Shown piece by piece: positions 1 to 10,493 of a DNA stretch of 64,000 bases (position 1 is its first letter; each line of letters begins with the position of its first letter). The stretch is from Hippopus hippopus (lineage: Eukaryota; Mollusca; Bivalvia; Cardiida; Cardiidae): NCBI GenBank assembly GCA_946811185.2, contig OX328103.1, forward strand, positions 2,046,001-2,110,000, given 5' to 3'. A program made the translations under genes and the position numbers. A model generated the notes under the pieces. It was given only the letters and a program-made list of their open reading frames with translations, did no database searches and was not told the DNA's origin.

Positions 1-269
1 ATTGATACTTCCCTCATTCATAGCTACAATTACCTCTTTCATCTTGAATTAATTTTTGTCCGTGAGAAAATGGCAAATGAAGAGAAACTTTAGACCAAAA
101 TGAGAGTTTGATCTGAGAGGAAAAATATAAAGAGAGTATTTTGGTTGTGTCTAATATCATGGTGACTAAATTGTTGTAGTGTACTTTTTCTCTGTTTTCT
201 TTTTTGTAGCTGTAATTGTGACTTTACTTACTTTATTATAATTTCTCCAACTTGCATTAAAATTAACAA
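1..269. other. No feature seen
   Basis: AT-rich sequence with no repeat, splice-bounded exon or RNA gene that I recognise. Confidence 0.5.

Positions 270-489
270 TTAACTCCTCACCAGACAACAAAATTGTAGA
301 CTTGTCCAAATTGAAAGTGCTTGCAGATGACAATTTGAATGTGGCTCAAATTGCCTTTGATAGGGATGAAAAAATTGTGGGAAAAGGAGAAAATGCTGGT
401 AACCAGCATTTTCTCCTTTTCCCACAATTTTTTCACCAGGATTCTTTATTAGGGTCATAAAAACTTGGGATTGTGTGGTAAAGGGTTAT
270..489 (-). mobile_element. Element A, full
   Basis: Begins TTAACTCCTCACCAGACAAC and ends in GTGTGGTAAAGGGTTA. The centre keeps AGGAGAAAATGCTGGTAACC and its mirror. Its right TTAA-like boundary is shared with the next copy. Confidence 0.85.

Positions 490-715
490 CTCTTTGCAAC
501 ACAATCCTGAGTTTTAACAACCTTTAGGAAGAACGAGCTTTTGAAAAGATTGTGAGCAGAGGAGAAAATGCTGGTTGCCAGCATTTTCTCCTTTTCTCAC
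601 ATTGTTTTCTAACCTTCCAAAAACAATTTCAATATTGAGTCACATATAATTTGTCCTCTGCAATATTCTTTCAGGTTGGACAAGTCTAAAATTATGTTGT
701 TTGGTACAGAGTTAA
486..715 (+). mobile_element. Element A, full
   Basis: L end with ACACAATCCTGAGTTTTAAC, palindrome centre TGGTTGCCA, R end TTGGACAAGTCTAAAATT, then GGTACAGAGTTAA. It overlaps both neighbours by a TTAA only. Confidence 0.9.

Positions 716-948
716 CCCTTTACTACATGGCAAAATTCTAGACATGTCAAAATTGAGAGCATTTTGTAGACAACAAATTTAACTTGTAACAAAAGATGAA
801 ATAATTATATTGTCAAAAGGATAGAAAGCATTGAGAGAAAAGAAAAAAATGCTGGTAAAACCAGCATTTTCTTCTTTTCTCACAGTGTTTTCAAAAGCCT
901 CTTATGTCAGGGTTCGTAAAAACTCCGGATTGTTTGGCAAAGGGTTGA
712..948 (-). mobile_element. Element A, diverged full copy
   Basis: R end first (TTAACCCTTTACTACATGGC), L end last (GGATTGTTTGGCAAAGGGTT). 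The palindrome has drifted (GGTAAAACC centre). Third member of a three-copy tandem run. Confidence 0.8.

Positions 949-1415
949 AGGACCCAAACTTTCACTTGCCTCTTATCTCCGTCACCTTAAAACAGTACCA
1001 AGGATCAAAGCGAAAAAACATAACATAAACAGATAAAAGATGAATATATTTTGGAATTTTAATGCGTCTCCATTAAACAGTCTAACTAAATTTCAATTCA
1101 TAATTTATCAGGGGCTTTATTTTTTCCGGATGTGCCATTTATCAAAAATGTTTCGAACATATGTAATCTTTCTATACATAGATAACTTTACCTAGCTATG
1201 ATGCTATTTAGCGGAATAATAGCGGAATAGAATTTGGAAGTATTGTCGGGGACCACCCAAATAATTATGGGTATTATCATAATTAATGACCGGGTTTAGG
1301 GAGGTTTGCTTCTCTGCTTATGTAAACTTCCGAAACTTCAACATTATTTTATCAAACTTTTCACAAGACAATTCTGCACCTTTTATCTTTATTGTGTGTG
1401 AGTCACTTTACCCCA
949..1415. other. No feature seen
   Basis: Unclassified AT-rich sequence between repeat copies. 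No credible exon or RNA gene seen. Confidence 0.4.

Positions 1416-1614
1416 TTAACTCTTTACTAAACAACAAAATTTTAGATTTGTCCAAACTGAAAGCATTTGCAGACGACAAAATAAACATGACTCAAAAATT
1501 GAAACTTGACTTTAGAAGAGAAGAAAACCAGCATTTTCTCCTTTTCCCACAATGTTTTCAGAAGGCTTCTGCCTTTGGGTCGTAAAAACCAGGGATTGTT
1601 TGGTAAAGGGTTAA
1416..1614 (-). mobile_element. Element A, one palindrome arm deleted
   Basis: Both ends and TTAAs are present, but the sequence jumps from GAAGAGAAGAAA straight to ACCAGCATTTTCTCC. The left arm of the hairpin is lost, consistent with deletion at a palindrome. Confidence 0.85.

Positions 1615-1810
1615 CTCTTCACCAAACGACAACATTTTGGACCGGACCAAAATGAAAGCATTTGCAGACGACAATCTAAATGCGATGCTAATGATGAAAG
1701 TGTTTCATTTAAAGGGTAGAAAACATTGTGGGAAAAGTTGAAAATGCTGGTTACCACAAGCATTCTTTCTCCAGGTCATTAAAACTCAAGATTGTTTGGT
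1801 TAAGGCTTAA
1611..1810 (-). mobile_element. Element A, right arm damaged
   Basis: Shares its left TTAA with the preceding copy. R end TTAACTCTTCACCAAACGAC is well kept; the right hairpin arm is shortened after GGTTACCACAAGC. Confidence 0.85.

Positions 1811-1843
1811 AAGCAGTGACTTGCTAAATATGACCTGTCTGGT

Positions 1844-2073
1844 TTTACTCTTTACCGAATGACTAAATTTTAGGCTTGCCCAAATTGTAAGCATTTGCAG
1901 GTGATAAAATAAATGTGACTGAAAAATCTAAATTTGATTAGGGAAGGGGAAAAAACATAGTGGGAAAAGGAGAAAATGCTGGTTATCAGCATTTTCTCCT
2001 TTTCCCAAAATGTTTTCAAAAGGTTTCTTCCTCAAGGTAAGTTAAAACTCAGGATTGTGTGGTAAGGGGTTCA
1844..2073 (-). mobile_element. Element A, full
   Basis: R end TTTACTCTTTACCGAATGAC to L end GGATTGTGTGGTAAGGGGTT. The palindrome is nearly intact (centre GGTTATC). 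Confidence 0.85.

Positions 2074-2082
2074 CAATGTGGC

Positions 2083-2148
2083 CACAGTGTACATTAAGAT
2101 CTGACCGCATGTTCCATGCAGTCTGATCTTGATCTTCACCATCTAAAA
2083..2148. repeat. Element B hairpin
   Basis: CCACAGTGTACATTAAGATC and mirror GTCTGATCTTGATCTTCACC around a GCATGTTCCATGC centre. This is the ~60-bp core hairpin shared by about 22 loci in the window. Confidence 0.75.

Positions 2149-2500
2149 GAGCAACTCAAGCCTAAGTTCCAGCGTTTTGAAGGTTTAACAGTGTCCAATA
2201 AGGCAAAGGGCATCATGCTTCACAGAACATATGGAAACTGTTCTGATGATACATAATATATATGAAAGGAGCTATAATTTCTAATATCTTGAACCATCAA
2301 CTGTCCAATCAAAGCTCTCAAATACATGATTAAAGCCAGGATTTGTGAAACTCAAACCTTATCTCTGTATGAAAAACATCAGCTGGACCCTTTGCTCTAC
2401 CAGGCCATAAAACATAAACTTTCTTCATAATCATTGAATAAAACATAAACTTTGTTTATAATCATTGAAAACTCTTCTTCCTTTTTTTTTTTAAAATAAA
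2149..2500. other. No gene seen
   Basis: AT-rich, with a short local repeat (AAACATAAACTTTSTT occurs twice near 2410 and 2447) and a T-run before the next element. Nothing coding is supported. Confidence 0.4.

Positions 2501-2701
2501 TTAACCTTTTCATAAATAATCCCAAGTTTTAATGACCCTGATTAAGAAGCCTTTAGAAAACATTGTGAAAACTTGCCTTTTCCGACAATGTTTTCTACCC
2601 TTCCAAAATGAATTTCATTTTTTGAGTAACAATTTTAAGTTGTCGTCTACAAATGCTTTGAATTTGGACAAGTCTAAAACTTTGTCGTCTGGTAGAGTTA
2701 A
2501..2701 (+). mobile_element. Element A, hairpin collapsed
   Basis: TTAACCTTTTCATAAATAAT to GTCGTCTGGTAGAGTTAA. The loop-proximal hairpin is lost (GTGAAAACTTGCCTTTTCC), leaving only the outer arm bases. Confidence 0.85.

Positions 2702-2903
2702 CCCTTTACCACACAATCATGATTTTTAACGGCTTGATGAAAAATCTTTTTGAAAACATTGTGGGAAAAGGAGAAAATGCTGGTAACCAGCATTTTCTCC
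2801 TTTTCCCACAATGATTTCATTTTTTGAATCACATTTAGTTTGTCGTCTGCAAATGCTTTCGATTTGGACCAGTCTAAAATTTTGTCGTCTGGTATAGAGT
2901 TAA
2698..2903 (+). mobile_element. Element A, full
   Basis: Shares a TTAA with the previous copy. ACACAATCATGATTTTTAAC at the left; an essentially perfect palindrome around GGTAACC; ends GGTATAGAGTTAA. Confidence 0.9.

Positions 2904-3094
2904 AAAACAACCAGCATCTTCCCACCACTAATCTCCCAGTGTAAGAGGTTATAATCCTGATTTATGTAGAAATTTTTCGGGTCATTTACAATAATTTTAC
3001 CAAAAATCCAGCCCATATCTTCTGTCTTATGAATTATACAAACTTTTGTCTTTTCCCATGAAAAACAAACTAAGGGCCACCCACTCTCGTACAC
2900..3094 (-). other. Open frame of unknown status
   Basis: On the minus strand a 64-codon open frame runs through unique sequence; it includes SGWPLVCFSWEKTK and NQDYNLLHWEISGG. 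The composition (several Trp, no low complexity) is more protein-like than most frames here, but I see no convincing splice acceptor, and it ends inside the R end of an element A copy. It could be a decayed exon or chance. Confidence 0.15.

Positions 3095-3120
3095 ATTACT
3101 CCAAACATGTTACTCTCAAA

Positions 3121-3345
3121 TTTTAACCAGACAACAAAATTTTAAAATTGTCCAAGTTGAAAGGATCTGCAAGCAACATCTTACATGCCATCCAAATTAT
3201 GTTTTCTGTTTTTCGTAAGGTAGAAAACTTTGTGGGAAAAAGAGAAAATGCTGGTTACAAGTATTTTCTCCTTTTTCTCACAATATTTTTGAAAGACTTG
3301 CCCTAAGAATAAAAAAACATGGAATTAATTGTTTGATAATGGTCA
3121..3345 (-). mobile_element. Element A, diverged
   Basis: R end TTAACCAGACAACAAAATTT lacks the CTCTTTAC segment. Hairpin arms are present with several mismatches; the L end is weak. 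Confidence 0.7.

Positions 3346-3383
3346 TAAGGAATATTGTTTGATATAATTATCACCTTTTATCA

Positions 3384-3617
3384 ACTTCACTTTTTACCAG
3401 AAGAAAAATTTTGGGGTCACATATATACTGAAAGCATTTGCAGAAAACAAACCAAATGTGACTGAAGTGATTGGATTTATTCGTTAATATAGGGTAGAAA
3501 ACATTGTTGTAAAAGAAAAAAATGTCAATTACCACCTTTTTTCCTTTTCAAACATTATTTTCAAAAGCCCTCATTCTTGGGGTCGGTAAAACTTGGTATT
3601 GTGAGATAATCGGTTAA
3384..3617 (-). mobile_element. Element A, old copy
   Basis: Full length but heavily diverged. The hairpin is no longer symmetrical (AAAAATGTCAATTACCACC). Ends in CGGTTAA, shared with the next copy. Confidence 0.75.

Positions 3618-3844
3618 AACCCTTTACCACACAATCATGAGTTTTAACAAACCTAAAGAAAATGCCTTCTGAAAACATTGTAGGAAAAGGAGAAAATGCT
3701 GGTAACCAGCATTTTCTCCTTTTCCCACAATGTTTTCTTCCCTTTCCAAAATGAATTTCAATTTATAAGTCACATTAATTTTGTCGTCTGCAAATGCTTT
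3801 GAATTTGGACTAGTCTTAAATTTTGTCGTTTGGTACAGAGTTAA
3614..3844 (+). mobile_element. Element A, full
   Basis: TTAAAACCCTTTACCACACA to GGTACAGAGTTAA. The left arm reads GTAGGAAAAGG but the right arm TTTTCCCAC, a one-sided change. Confidence 0.9.

Positions 3845-4540
3845 AATTGGCCATTCCAAAAGGAAGAAAAACTGAAGACAAACCAACCAATCAGGAGTAG
3901 TAGAGCCACTTTTTCTTTTCTAACAAATTATGAAATATAATTTCAAAAGCAACTGAATTGATAACTATTGACTATGTTATCCAGTTTTCTATTCAAGCTT
4001 GACAAAAATATTACTATGAACTAAAATACTATTAGCTCCTTACTTGGAAGAAAATGGTTCAAAGGATATAGTTCATTAAGTGAGAGCCATTTTTGAGAAA
4101 ATGGGCAAGCAAGAAAAATACACAAGGGAATGAAAAATTTACATTTTGTATCAAGTTTCTTGGCAAAACTGACTCTGGCTCTCCCATTCTGCTATAATTA
4201 ATACTTCAAAAATGGCATTTGGGTCCTTCAGACATTTATCTTATTTCCGATGTACCTCCGTTTTTTGACAGATGTCACCAAGACCAGCCCCCCAAGATAT
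4301 GACTAGTTTGACAGCCATCTTAGAATCTGCCATTTTCATCTGCATCTTTAAAAAGCTTCTTATTTCCTTATAAATAGTCAAGCACCTGTTTGATTGTGAT
4401 TATAATCAATGAGAAGGTTATTCTAACTGCCATATTAAAGTCAAATAAAACCTCTCAAAACAGAAAACTACCTTCTCAAATGATACCTAGCTTATGAGTA
4501 CAACAGTGAACATGCACAAACATCAATACTGAATTTCTTA
3845..4540. other. No gene seen
   Basis: About 700 bases of AT-rich sequence without recognised repeat or exon. Possible old intron sequence. Confidence 0.4.

Positions 4541-4542
4541 AG

Positions 4543-5045
4543 TTTGCCTTTTTACGAAACAACAAAAAAATAATACTTGTCCACACTGAAAGCACTTGCA
4601 GACAAACAGACAAAAAATTAATTCTTCACCACATGGTAGAATTTAGGTTCAACCAAATCAAGAATATAAATTTTGCAGTGGACAATTCTAATGTGGCTCA
4701 AACAGAGCTCCAGATAAGAGGAAGTGATGGTATTCTTAATCCATTATTTCTCTTTGAAACTCTATGTTGTGGGTACTCATTAGAATCGTCTCGATGAGAC
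4801 AATTCTAATGAGTACCCACAAGATAGGGTTTAGTGGAGAATAATTAATATTTTCAATTTTGAAATCAAAATCACTCCCTCTGCCTGGAGCTCTGGCTCAA
4901 AATAATGGAATATTTTTGCACAAAAAAAAACTTAGTGAAAAAAAAAGAGTTAATGCTAGTAGCAAGCATTTTCTCCTTTTCCACAATGTTTTTGAAAAAG
5001 TCATACTCCTCAATGTTTGCTTAAACAAGATTGTTGGGTGAAGAG
4543..5045 (-). mobile_element. Element A fragments, broken up
   Basis: Two R-end-like pieces (4543-4612, 4618-4700) and an L-side piece (4925-5045) with AGCATTTTCTCCTTTTCCAC and GGGTGAAGAGTTAA. They are separated by unrelated sequence that holds a fold-back hairpin. Confidence 0.55.
4762..4826. repeat. 31-bp fold-back hairpin
   Basis: CTATGTTGTGGGTACTCATT... (4762-4792) pairs with 4796-4826 across a three-base loop with two mismatches. 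It is unrelated to the A and B hairpins and occurs once here. Confidence 0.8.

Positions 5046-5266
5046 TTAAAGCCCCCCCCCCCAACAATATTGCTATAAAACATTAAAAAACAAAATTCTA
5101 TTGCATAATTATAATACTTTGTCATTGTTCATCAAGCCAATATATAAATCACATGTTCGCTTCATTAGATTTGATTATGGAATAATAAGTCATTGTAAAC
5201 ATTCCCTTATTGCCTCCTAAACAACAGATGACGTAAAAATACATCCATGTAAATAATAAAAAAAAG
5046..5266. other. No gene seen; C-run
   Basis: Contains a run of 12 C near 5051-5062 and AT-rich sequence. Nothing else recognised. Confidence 0.4.

Positions 5267-5294
5267 TTAACCCTTTACTACACAATCCTCAGTT

Positions 5295-5681
5295 TTAATC
5301 CTTATCCTGTTAAATAAGTGAAATGAAACTTTCAAGCTGATAGTATGAACACAGATTATGCTTTTTAACCCTTTACCAGACGACAAAATTTAAGCCTTGT
5401 CCAAATTGAAAGCATATGGCTTAAATGGTACAATTTTTCTTTCATTGGGTAGGAAATATTGTGGGAAAAGGAGAAAATGCTGGTTACCAGCATTTTCTCC
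5501 TTTTCCTACAATGTTTTCAAACGCCTGCTTTCCTAGGGACGTTAAAAGTACTTAGCGCAAAAGATATCTCCTCATTGGACAGTGTAAATCTAAGATCAGA
5601 CTGCACGTTCTGTGCAGTCTGATCTTGATCTACACTGTCCACAAAGGGTCCTTGAGTCACTCTTAGCAGCCTTAGGGTTAA
5295..5681 (+). mobile_element. Element B-like, TTAA bounded, itself interrupted
   Basis: Starts TTAATCCTTATCCTGTTAAA, has the B hairpin at 5577-5643 (GGACAGTGTAAATCTAAGAT / mirror) and ends CTTAGGGTTAA. A partial element A lies inside it from 5365. The start resembles 39255. Confidence 0.6.
5365..5549 (-). mobile_element. Element A, L end missing
   Basis: TTAACCCTTTACCAGACGAC through a near-perfect palindrome to GGGACGTTAAAAG, where it stops at the internal TTAA of its L side. Confidence 0.75.

Positions 5682-5814
5682 CAACCATGAGGAATAAGCC
5701 TTCTGACAACATTGTCGGAAAAGGAGAAAATGCTGGTAACTAGCATTTTCTGCTTTTCCCGAAACATGGTCTACCCCTTTAAGTACATCTTAAATCATGT
5801 TACATCAATTAAGT

Positions 5815-5922
5815 CACATCCAAATGTGAATGTTACCAGCATTTTCCCCTTTTCCTTCAACTTTTTCATAAGTCTTTCTTAGGATCATTAAAACATTGGC
5901 TTTGTTAGGAAGAGGATTAAAC
5815..5922 (-). mobile_element. Element A, L half
   Basis: From the palindrome centre (TGTTACCAGCATTTTCCCC) to GGAAGAGGATTAA. Confidence 0.65.

Positions 5923-5954
5923 ATTAAAGATCAAATATTGTCTGAGTGATAGAA

Positions 5955-6411
5955 TTAACCTTTAAAAGGGTAGAAAACATTGTGGGAAAAGGATTAATTG
6001 TTGATTGTATGATTGATTGTATGGTGTTTAACGCCGTTTTCAACATAATTTCAGTTGTATTGCTGCAGCCAGTGAACTTACCCATGTTTTCCTGGAGTCT
6101 CTTTCACCAGTACTCAGCACAATTTTCTTTCCAAGCCACTGGCTGCTTTTCCACATAACCATTGTTGAAACAATGGTCAGCTGTGAGAGAGGAATGAATC
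6201 CTGTCACATTGACTATCATCAATCCTCGGAAAAAAATTGGCCAAGCCAGGGATCAAACCCACAACCCAGTTCTCAAGTCCTGCACGCTACCGACTGAGCT
6301 ACCTGGCTCGGCATGAGAAAAGGAGAAAATGCTGCTTACCCACAACAAAATTTTCGATGGACTTCTTCCTCAGGGTCGCTACAAAAACAGGAATGTGTGG
6401 TAAATGGTTAA
5955..6411 (-). mobile_element. Element A carrying a SINE
   Basis: TTAACCTTTAAAAGGGTAGA and the left hairpin arm, then a SINE, then GAAAAGGAGAAAATGCTGC and the L end to GGTAAATGGTTAA. The insertion is in the hairpin arm. Confidence 0.8.
5994..6316 (-). mobile_element. tRNA-derived SINE, full length
   Basis: Read on the minus strand, the head is GCCAGGTAGCTCAGTCGGTA (A-box-like) with GGTTGTGGGTTTGATCCC (B-box-like), then a body ending in the CAACAATTAATC tail. GAAAAGGA flanks both sides (5986-5993, 6317-6324) as a target duplication inside the A hairpin arm. 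Confidence 0.8.

Positions 6412-6634
6412 CGACAGCATGTTTAACGTTTCCGTAAACATTTCTAAAATTTATCATCAAGCTATAGTTAACAAAATCTCTGACACACATTTACTTGAGA
6501 AAAAAAAAGAAGACAGCTGTAATTTCAGTAAAAACCAGTCTGAAATTTTGGCACCTAGATTTGAGAGAGCTGTCACAAGCATAGTATCATTATAGTCTCA
6601 TCTTGACTGAACCATGTGATCTGCTATATTCTTT
6412..6634. other. No gene seen
   Basis: Unclassified sequence between repeats. Confidence 0.4.

Positions 6635-6862
6635 ATTGCTTTTACCAAACGACAAAAATTTTAGACTGGTTCAAATTCAAAGCATTTGCAGACAACGAAT
6701 TCTATGTGACGCAAAATATGAAATTTGTTTTTCATAGAATAGAAAACACTGTGGGAATAGAAGAAATGCTGGTTACCATAATTTCTTCCTTTTCCCACAA
6801 AGTTTTCAAAAGATTTATCATCGGGGGTTTTTAAAACTCAGGTTTGTCTTGTAAAGGATTAA
6635..6862 (-). mobile_element. Element A, diverged full copy
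   Basis: TTTTACCAAACGACAAAAAT to GTAAAGGATTAA. The hairpin is damaged near the loop (GGTTACCATAATTTCTTCC). Confidence 0.8.

Positions 6863-7080
6863 CAAACGATAAAATTTCAGACTGGTTCAAATTCAAAGCA
6901 CTTGCAGATGAAAAATTAAATGTGGCATAACTGATAAAAATTTGTAAAAGAGAGGGTAGAAAACATTGTGGGAAAAGGAGAAAATGCTGTAACCAGCATT
7001 TTCTCCTTTTCCCACATTGTTTTTCAAAGGCTGCTTCCTTAGGATCATTAAAACCAAGGATTGTATGGTAAAGGGTAATT
6859..7080 (-). mobile_element. Element A, full
   Basis: Shares its first TTAA with the previous copy. The arms are perfect but the loop base is lost (ATGCTGTAACCAGCAT). Confidence 0.85.

Positions 7081-7164
7081 TGATCTAAGAGAGCCAGACA
7101 GTATCAATTTTTTACAAGTCTGTAAATTTTCAACAATTATTGGGGGTCTTTACATTTTACATAG

Positions 7165-7790
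7165 AACAATCCTGAGTATTAAAGACAATTGTGGAGAAAA
7201 GCTTTTGAAAACATTATGGTAAAAGAAAAAAAGGGGGTCACTGGCCCTAAAGTGCTCGCCTGAGTAAAGTTAATTTAAAGATTGACAAAGTTAAAGAGAT
7301 CCTGGTTGTGATGATGTGAAACACACAAGTGCTTTGACTAATTTTCATGACTGTAAGACTGAAAATAAGGCCCCTAGAGTGTGCACAAGGTTCTTCTAAG
7401 GTTTGTCCCTGTGACCTACTATAGGACCCAACATGACCAACTTTTTAACTTGTCTGACATAATATTAAGACTATCATCCTGACCAATTTTCATTGGTATC
7501 AGACTGAAAATATGGCCTCTAGAGTGTACAAAAAGTTTTTTAAGATTTGTCTCTGAGTGACCTACTTGTTGATCTAACATGACCCAATATCAAAAAAGTT
7601 TGAGATAAACATTCTGATCAACTTTCATGAGTATCATGTAGCTTCTAGAGGGTACACAAGGTAATTGTTGATGCCCATGCTCAACTTGAGCACTTTGTGC
7701 TCAGGTGAGCCAAAAACATTGGTTAACCAACATGTGAAGGCTTTTTCAACAATATCATTAAAATATTAGATTGGTTCGTGAAAGGTTATT
7165..7790. mobile_element. Element A, L-L chimera split by a Helitron-like element
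   Basis: The left piece (7165-7232) is an L half (CAATCCTGAGTATTAAAGAC). The right piece (7715-7790) is also an L half, inverted (TTAGATTGGTTCGTGAAAGG). Both halves of the remnant thus derive from the same side of the element. Confidence 0.55.
7233..7714 (+). mobile_element. Helitron-like non-autonomous element
   Basis: About 2.5 tandem ~165-bp units (CTGACCAATTTTCATTGGTA, GGCCTCTAGAGTGTACA) end in a hairpin, GAGCACTTTGTGCTC, followed by AGGTGAGCCAA. A 3' hairpin just before a CTRR-like end is Helitron-like. Inserted in an A element. Family assignment is inferred from architecture. Confidence 0.55.

Positions 7791-8252
7791 AAGTATGGGG
7801 AAAATAGATGCAAAGGAGATCAAAGTATCCTAGCAATTCATAACATTTCAAATCCCATGCAATACTTATAATTTCAAGTTATTGTTGAGTGCATAACTAC
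7901 CCATAATTCATTGCAACATGGAAATAAAACAAAACAAACACATTTTTTTTCATGCAATAAATTCCAGACCCTCAGAAAGAAAATGAACCAAAGTTTACTT
8001 TTAATTTTCATATCAAATATTATTCACAAAACAAACAGCAAACTCTCCAAACAAATCCAAACAAATCTCAATTCCACTGAAAGTTCTGAATTATGGAAAT
8101 CAAACATGAGGAACAAAAACTCAGCACAAAGCCTCAAACATTGGGGACTATAGACTGTTTACTCAATGATATTACACAAATAACAAAATATGGATTGTCC
8201 AAAAAAGTCATGTTTTTGTTAAACCACTAACCTTTTTATTTAAGATTTCAAA
7791..8252. other. No gene seen
   Basis: AT-rich. An 80-codon Lys/Asn/Ser-rich open frame at 7911-8153 is ascribed to composition. Confidence 0.4.

Positions 8253-8481
8253 TTAACCTTTTACCAGATGACAAAATATTAGCCTTGTCCAAATTGAAAG
8301 CATTTGCAGACGACTATTTCAATGTGGCTCAAATGTTGCAATTTTTCTTTGATGGGGTAGAAAACATTGTGGGAAAAGGAGAAAATGCTGGTTACCAGCA
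8401 TTTTCTCCTTTTCCCACAATGTTTCCAGAAGGCTTCTTTCCCAGGGTCATTAAAAGTTGGCATTGTGTGGTAAAAGGTTAA
8253..8481 (-). mobile_element. Element A, full, near consensus
   Basis: TTAACCTTTTACCAGATGAC to GTGTGGTAAAAGGTTAA, with an essentially perfect palindrome around GGTTACC. Confidence 0.9.

Positions 8482-8573
8482 CCCTTTGTCCTTCGCCACA
8501 CAATCCAGAGTTTTATTCATGGCATTTCTTCCTCAGGGTCATTAAAACTCAGGATTGTGTGTTAAAGGGTTAA
8478..8573. mobile_element. Element A mini-derivative, two L ends
   Basis: A 96-bp TTAA-to-TTAA unit: CACACAATCCAGAGTTTTA faces TAAAACTCAGGATTGTGTG with no hairpin between. It is an L-L derivative lacking the core. Confidence 0.75.

Positions 8574-8609
8574 ATGAATTCATTGACTGAAAAGTGTTTT
8601 TATGATAAC

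Positions 8610-8822
8610 CCTGCTTCCCCCATTACTTCAGTCATACCTAAGTCACAGCTTTAAAGTACAAATTCATGTACATCCTGGGTTTCAAGAGCTCTAGGCTGTG
8701 GGGTTCTGAAGTGTCTTGCCCAAAAACACTCCAGTGAAAACCCTGGTGTTTCCAGTGAGGCTTGAACGTGGGACCTCCAGGTTAAGAGTCCTACACTTTA
8801 CCACTGAGCAAAGCTGGACCCC
8610..8822 (-). mobile_element. tRNA-derived SINE, second type
   Basis: Minus-strand head GGGGTCCAGCTTTGCTCAGT ... ACGTTCAAGCCTCACTGG, then GTGTTTTTGGGCAAGACACT. The tail is decayed. It shares the body with copies at 17170, 34811, 41895 and 53156. Confidence 0.65.

Positions 8823-8956
8823 AGTTTAGAATGGAAACATTGTGGGGAAAGGATCACGAAAGCTTCATCAGCTTCATTAACATAGAACTTGTAATTTGGT
8901 TTGCAAACATGAAAAACATTGGTGTTGCATCTTCTGATCATTGCATTAATCATAGA

Positions 8957-9064
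8957 GATGATGATGGTGGTGGTGGTGATGATGATGATGATGGTGGTGG
9001 TGGTGATTATGGTGGTCACAGGTGGTGATTATGGTGGTGGTGGTGATTATGGTGGTGGTGGTAA
8957..9064. repeat. GAT/GGT microsatellite
   Basis: Alternating blocks of GAT and GGT triplets, with GATTATGGTGGT repeated at the right. Confidence 0.95.

Positions 9065-9125
9065 GGGTAAAAGTTAGATCCAAATAATTGCAATGTCATG
9101 GTTACTTTTGTCTAGTGTTTCAGGA

Positions 9126-9184
9126 AAGCAGACAATGTAGATCAAAGATAAGACTGCACATTTTGATCTTGATCTACACTGCAT
9126..9184. repeat. Element B hairpin, eroded
   Basis: GACAATGTAGATCAAAGATA and TTGATCTTGATCTACACTGC, with one inner arm partly deleted. Confidence 0.65.

Positions 9185-9215
9185 GCAAAGACAACTGTAG
9201 TTTTAAAAGGGCGTC

Positions 9216-9441
9216 TTAACAATCAACTCTATCCTGAGTTTTAATGACCCTGAGGAAAAAGCCTATTGTAAACCTTGTGGGAAAAGAAGAAAATGCTGGT
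9301 AACCAGCATTTTCTCTTTTTCCCACAATGTTTTCTAATCTTTCAAAGACAAATCCAATAATTTGAGCTATGCAGAAATTGTCGTCTGCAAATGCTTTCAA
9401 TTTGGACACATCCAAAATTTTGTCGTTTGGTAAAGAGCTAA
9216..9441 (+). mobile_element. Element A, full
   Basis: TTAACAATCAACTCTATCCT to GTCGTTTGGTAAAGAGCTAA. Left arm AAAAGAAGAAAA and right arm TTTTCTCTTTTTCC are no longer exact mirrors. Confidence 0.85.

Positions 9442-9699
9442 CAATGACAAGAGTAATTATATTCTTTCGTACCATATGCAATAAAATCTTTGCAATTTAT
9501 TATAAAAAATTAAACAGTATAAACTTATTTTCATTTCAGTGCAAACATTGGGGGGGATTTCTTTTTGTCAATTTATTCAAACAATCCCGTCATACACAAT
9601 ACATAAAATTCACATTTGTTTTTCAAAACCAAAATTTTCCCTTTTCATTTTTTTATGATCGAAATTACCCTTCAGATATCAGGAAGTGACTTCTACTTG

Positions 9700-9757
9700 T
9701 CAACAGTGTAGATCAAGATTTGGCAAAAGTGTAGACCAGGATCAGACTGCAATAAAA
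9700..9757. repeat. Element B hairpin fragments
   Basis: AACAGTGTAGATCAAGATTT, then AGTGTAGACCAGGATCAGAC: two left-arm-like pieces in tandem. Confidence 0.45.

Positions 9758-9845
9758 ATGTCAGCCTTAGACGAGAAACTGCAGACAGCCTGCCCAGTAC
9801 AGAATTTTTCTAAAACCTGAGTTAACTCTTAACCAGACAACTTTT

Positions 9846-10129
9846 TTAAACTCTTTACCAGACGACAAAGTTTTAGACTGGTCCAACACTGAAAGCATTT
9901 GCAGAAAACAAATTAAAAGTCACCAAAATGACAAGACTTGTTCTTGATAGGGTAGAAAACGCTGTGGGAAAAGGAGAAAATGCTGGTTACCAGCATTTTC
10001 TTCTTTTCCCATAGTGTTTTCTACCCTTCAAAAAAGCAAGTCTCAATTTTTGAGTCACATAAGTTTTATCATCTGCAAATGTTTTCAGTTTTGACAAGTC
10101 CACAATTTCATTTTATGGTAAAGGGCTAT
9846..10129. mobile_element. Element A, R-R palindromic chimera
   Basis: Both sides are R halves: CTCTTTACCAGACGACAAAG at the left and the mirror-type CATCTGCAAATGTTTTCAG...TTTATGGTAAAGGGCTA at the right, around a near-perfect hairpin. 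No L-end sequence is present. Confidence 0.8.

Positions 10130-10189
10130 AGAAATTTCCCTTGGTTATGGAGGAAGATATGGTCTCTCTGATAGACGATTATGAAAAAA

Positions 10190-10470
10190 CCTTTCTTTAT
10201 TTCATGCTTTCTGGTAGGTTATCGAGAAATAACGGTCAATAACTCTTCAACTGAAGGCGAAAACAGTTGTTCCCACGCACTAGTTACCTAGGTAAAATGC
10301 GCGTGTCTCTCAACCACATACTGTAGAAATACATGTATGACGTAATTTACCCTAAATTTCTCACGCTTGACGTAATATTGTAATGCGTTGCTATGCTGAG
10401 GGGGTACGCCACGGGGAATAACCGAAAAGAACTGTACTGGATTTTGATGTAAGTTTCGCACAAAAAAGGT
10190..10470. promoter_or_regulatory. CpG-richer block with two TGACGTAA motifs
   Basis: CG dinucleotides are frequent here compared with the surroundings. TGACGTAA, a CREB/ATF-type bZIP site, occurs near 10338 and 10370. It precedes a fold-back at 10494. 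It could be a small promoter or simply part of the fold-back element. Confidence 0.2.

Positions 10471-10493
10471 TAAAAGTATGAAATAAATAGAAT

Larger units (their letters stand above)
5267..5790 (+). mobile_element. Element A split by a B-like insertion
   Basis: The L-end part is 5267-5298 (ACACAATCCTCAGTTTTAA). The rest resumes at 5678 with TTAACAACCATGAGGAATAA and an A hairpin. The break is exactly at the internal TTAA of the L side. Confidence 0.7.

Noticed and set aside
5994..6316. tRNA gene (TAGCTCAGTCGGTAG with GGTTTGATCCC)
   Set aside because: The A and B boxes belong to a SINE head with long body, tail and target duplications; acceptor stem pairing is not convincing.
7911..8153. 80-codon Lys/Asn/Gln-rich frame
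   Set aside because: Composition follows the AT bias; no conserved-looking motif or splice context.
8285..8473. Recurrent 60-90 codon frames with GKGENAGYQHFLLF or GEKEKMLVTSIFSFSH wording
   Set aside because: All are the element A hairpin translated in different frames, not a gene family.
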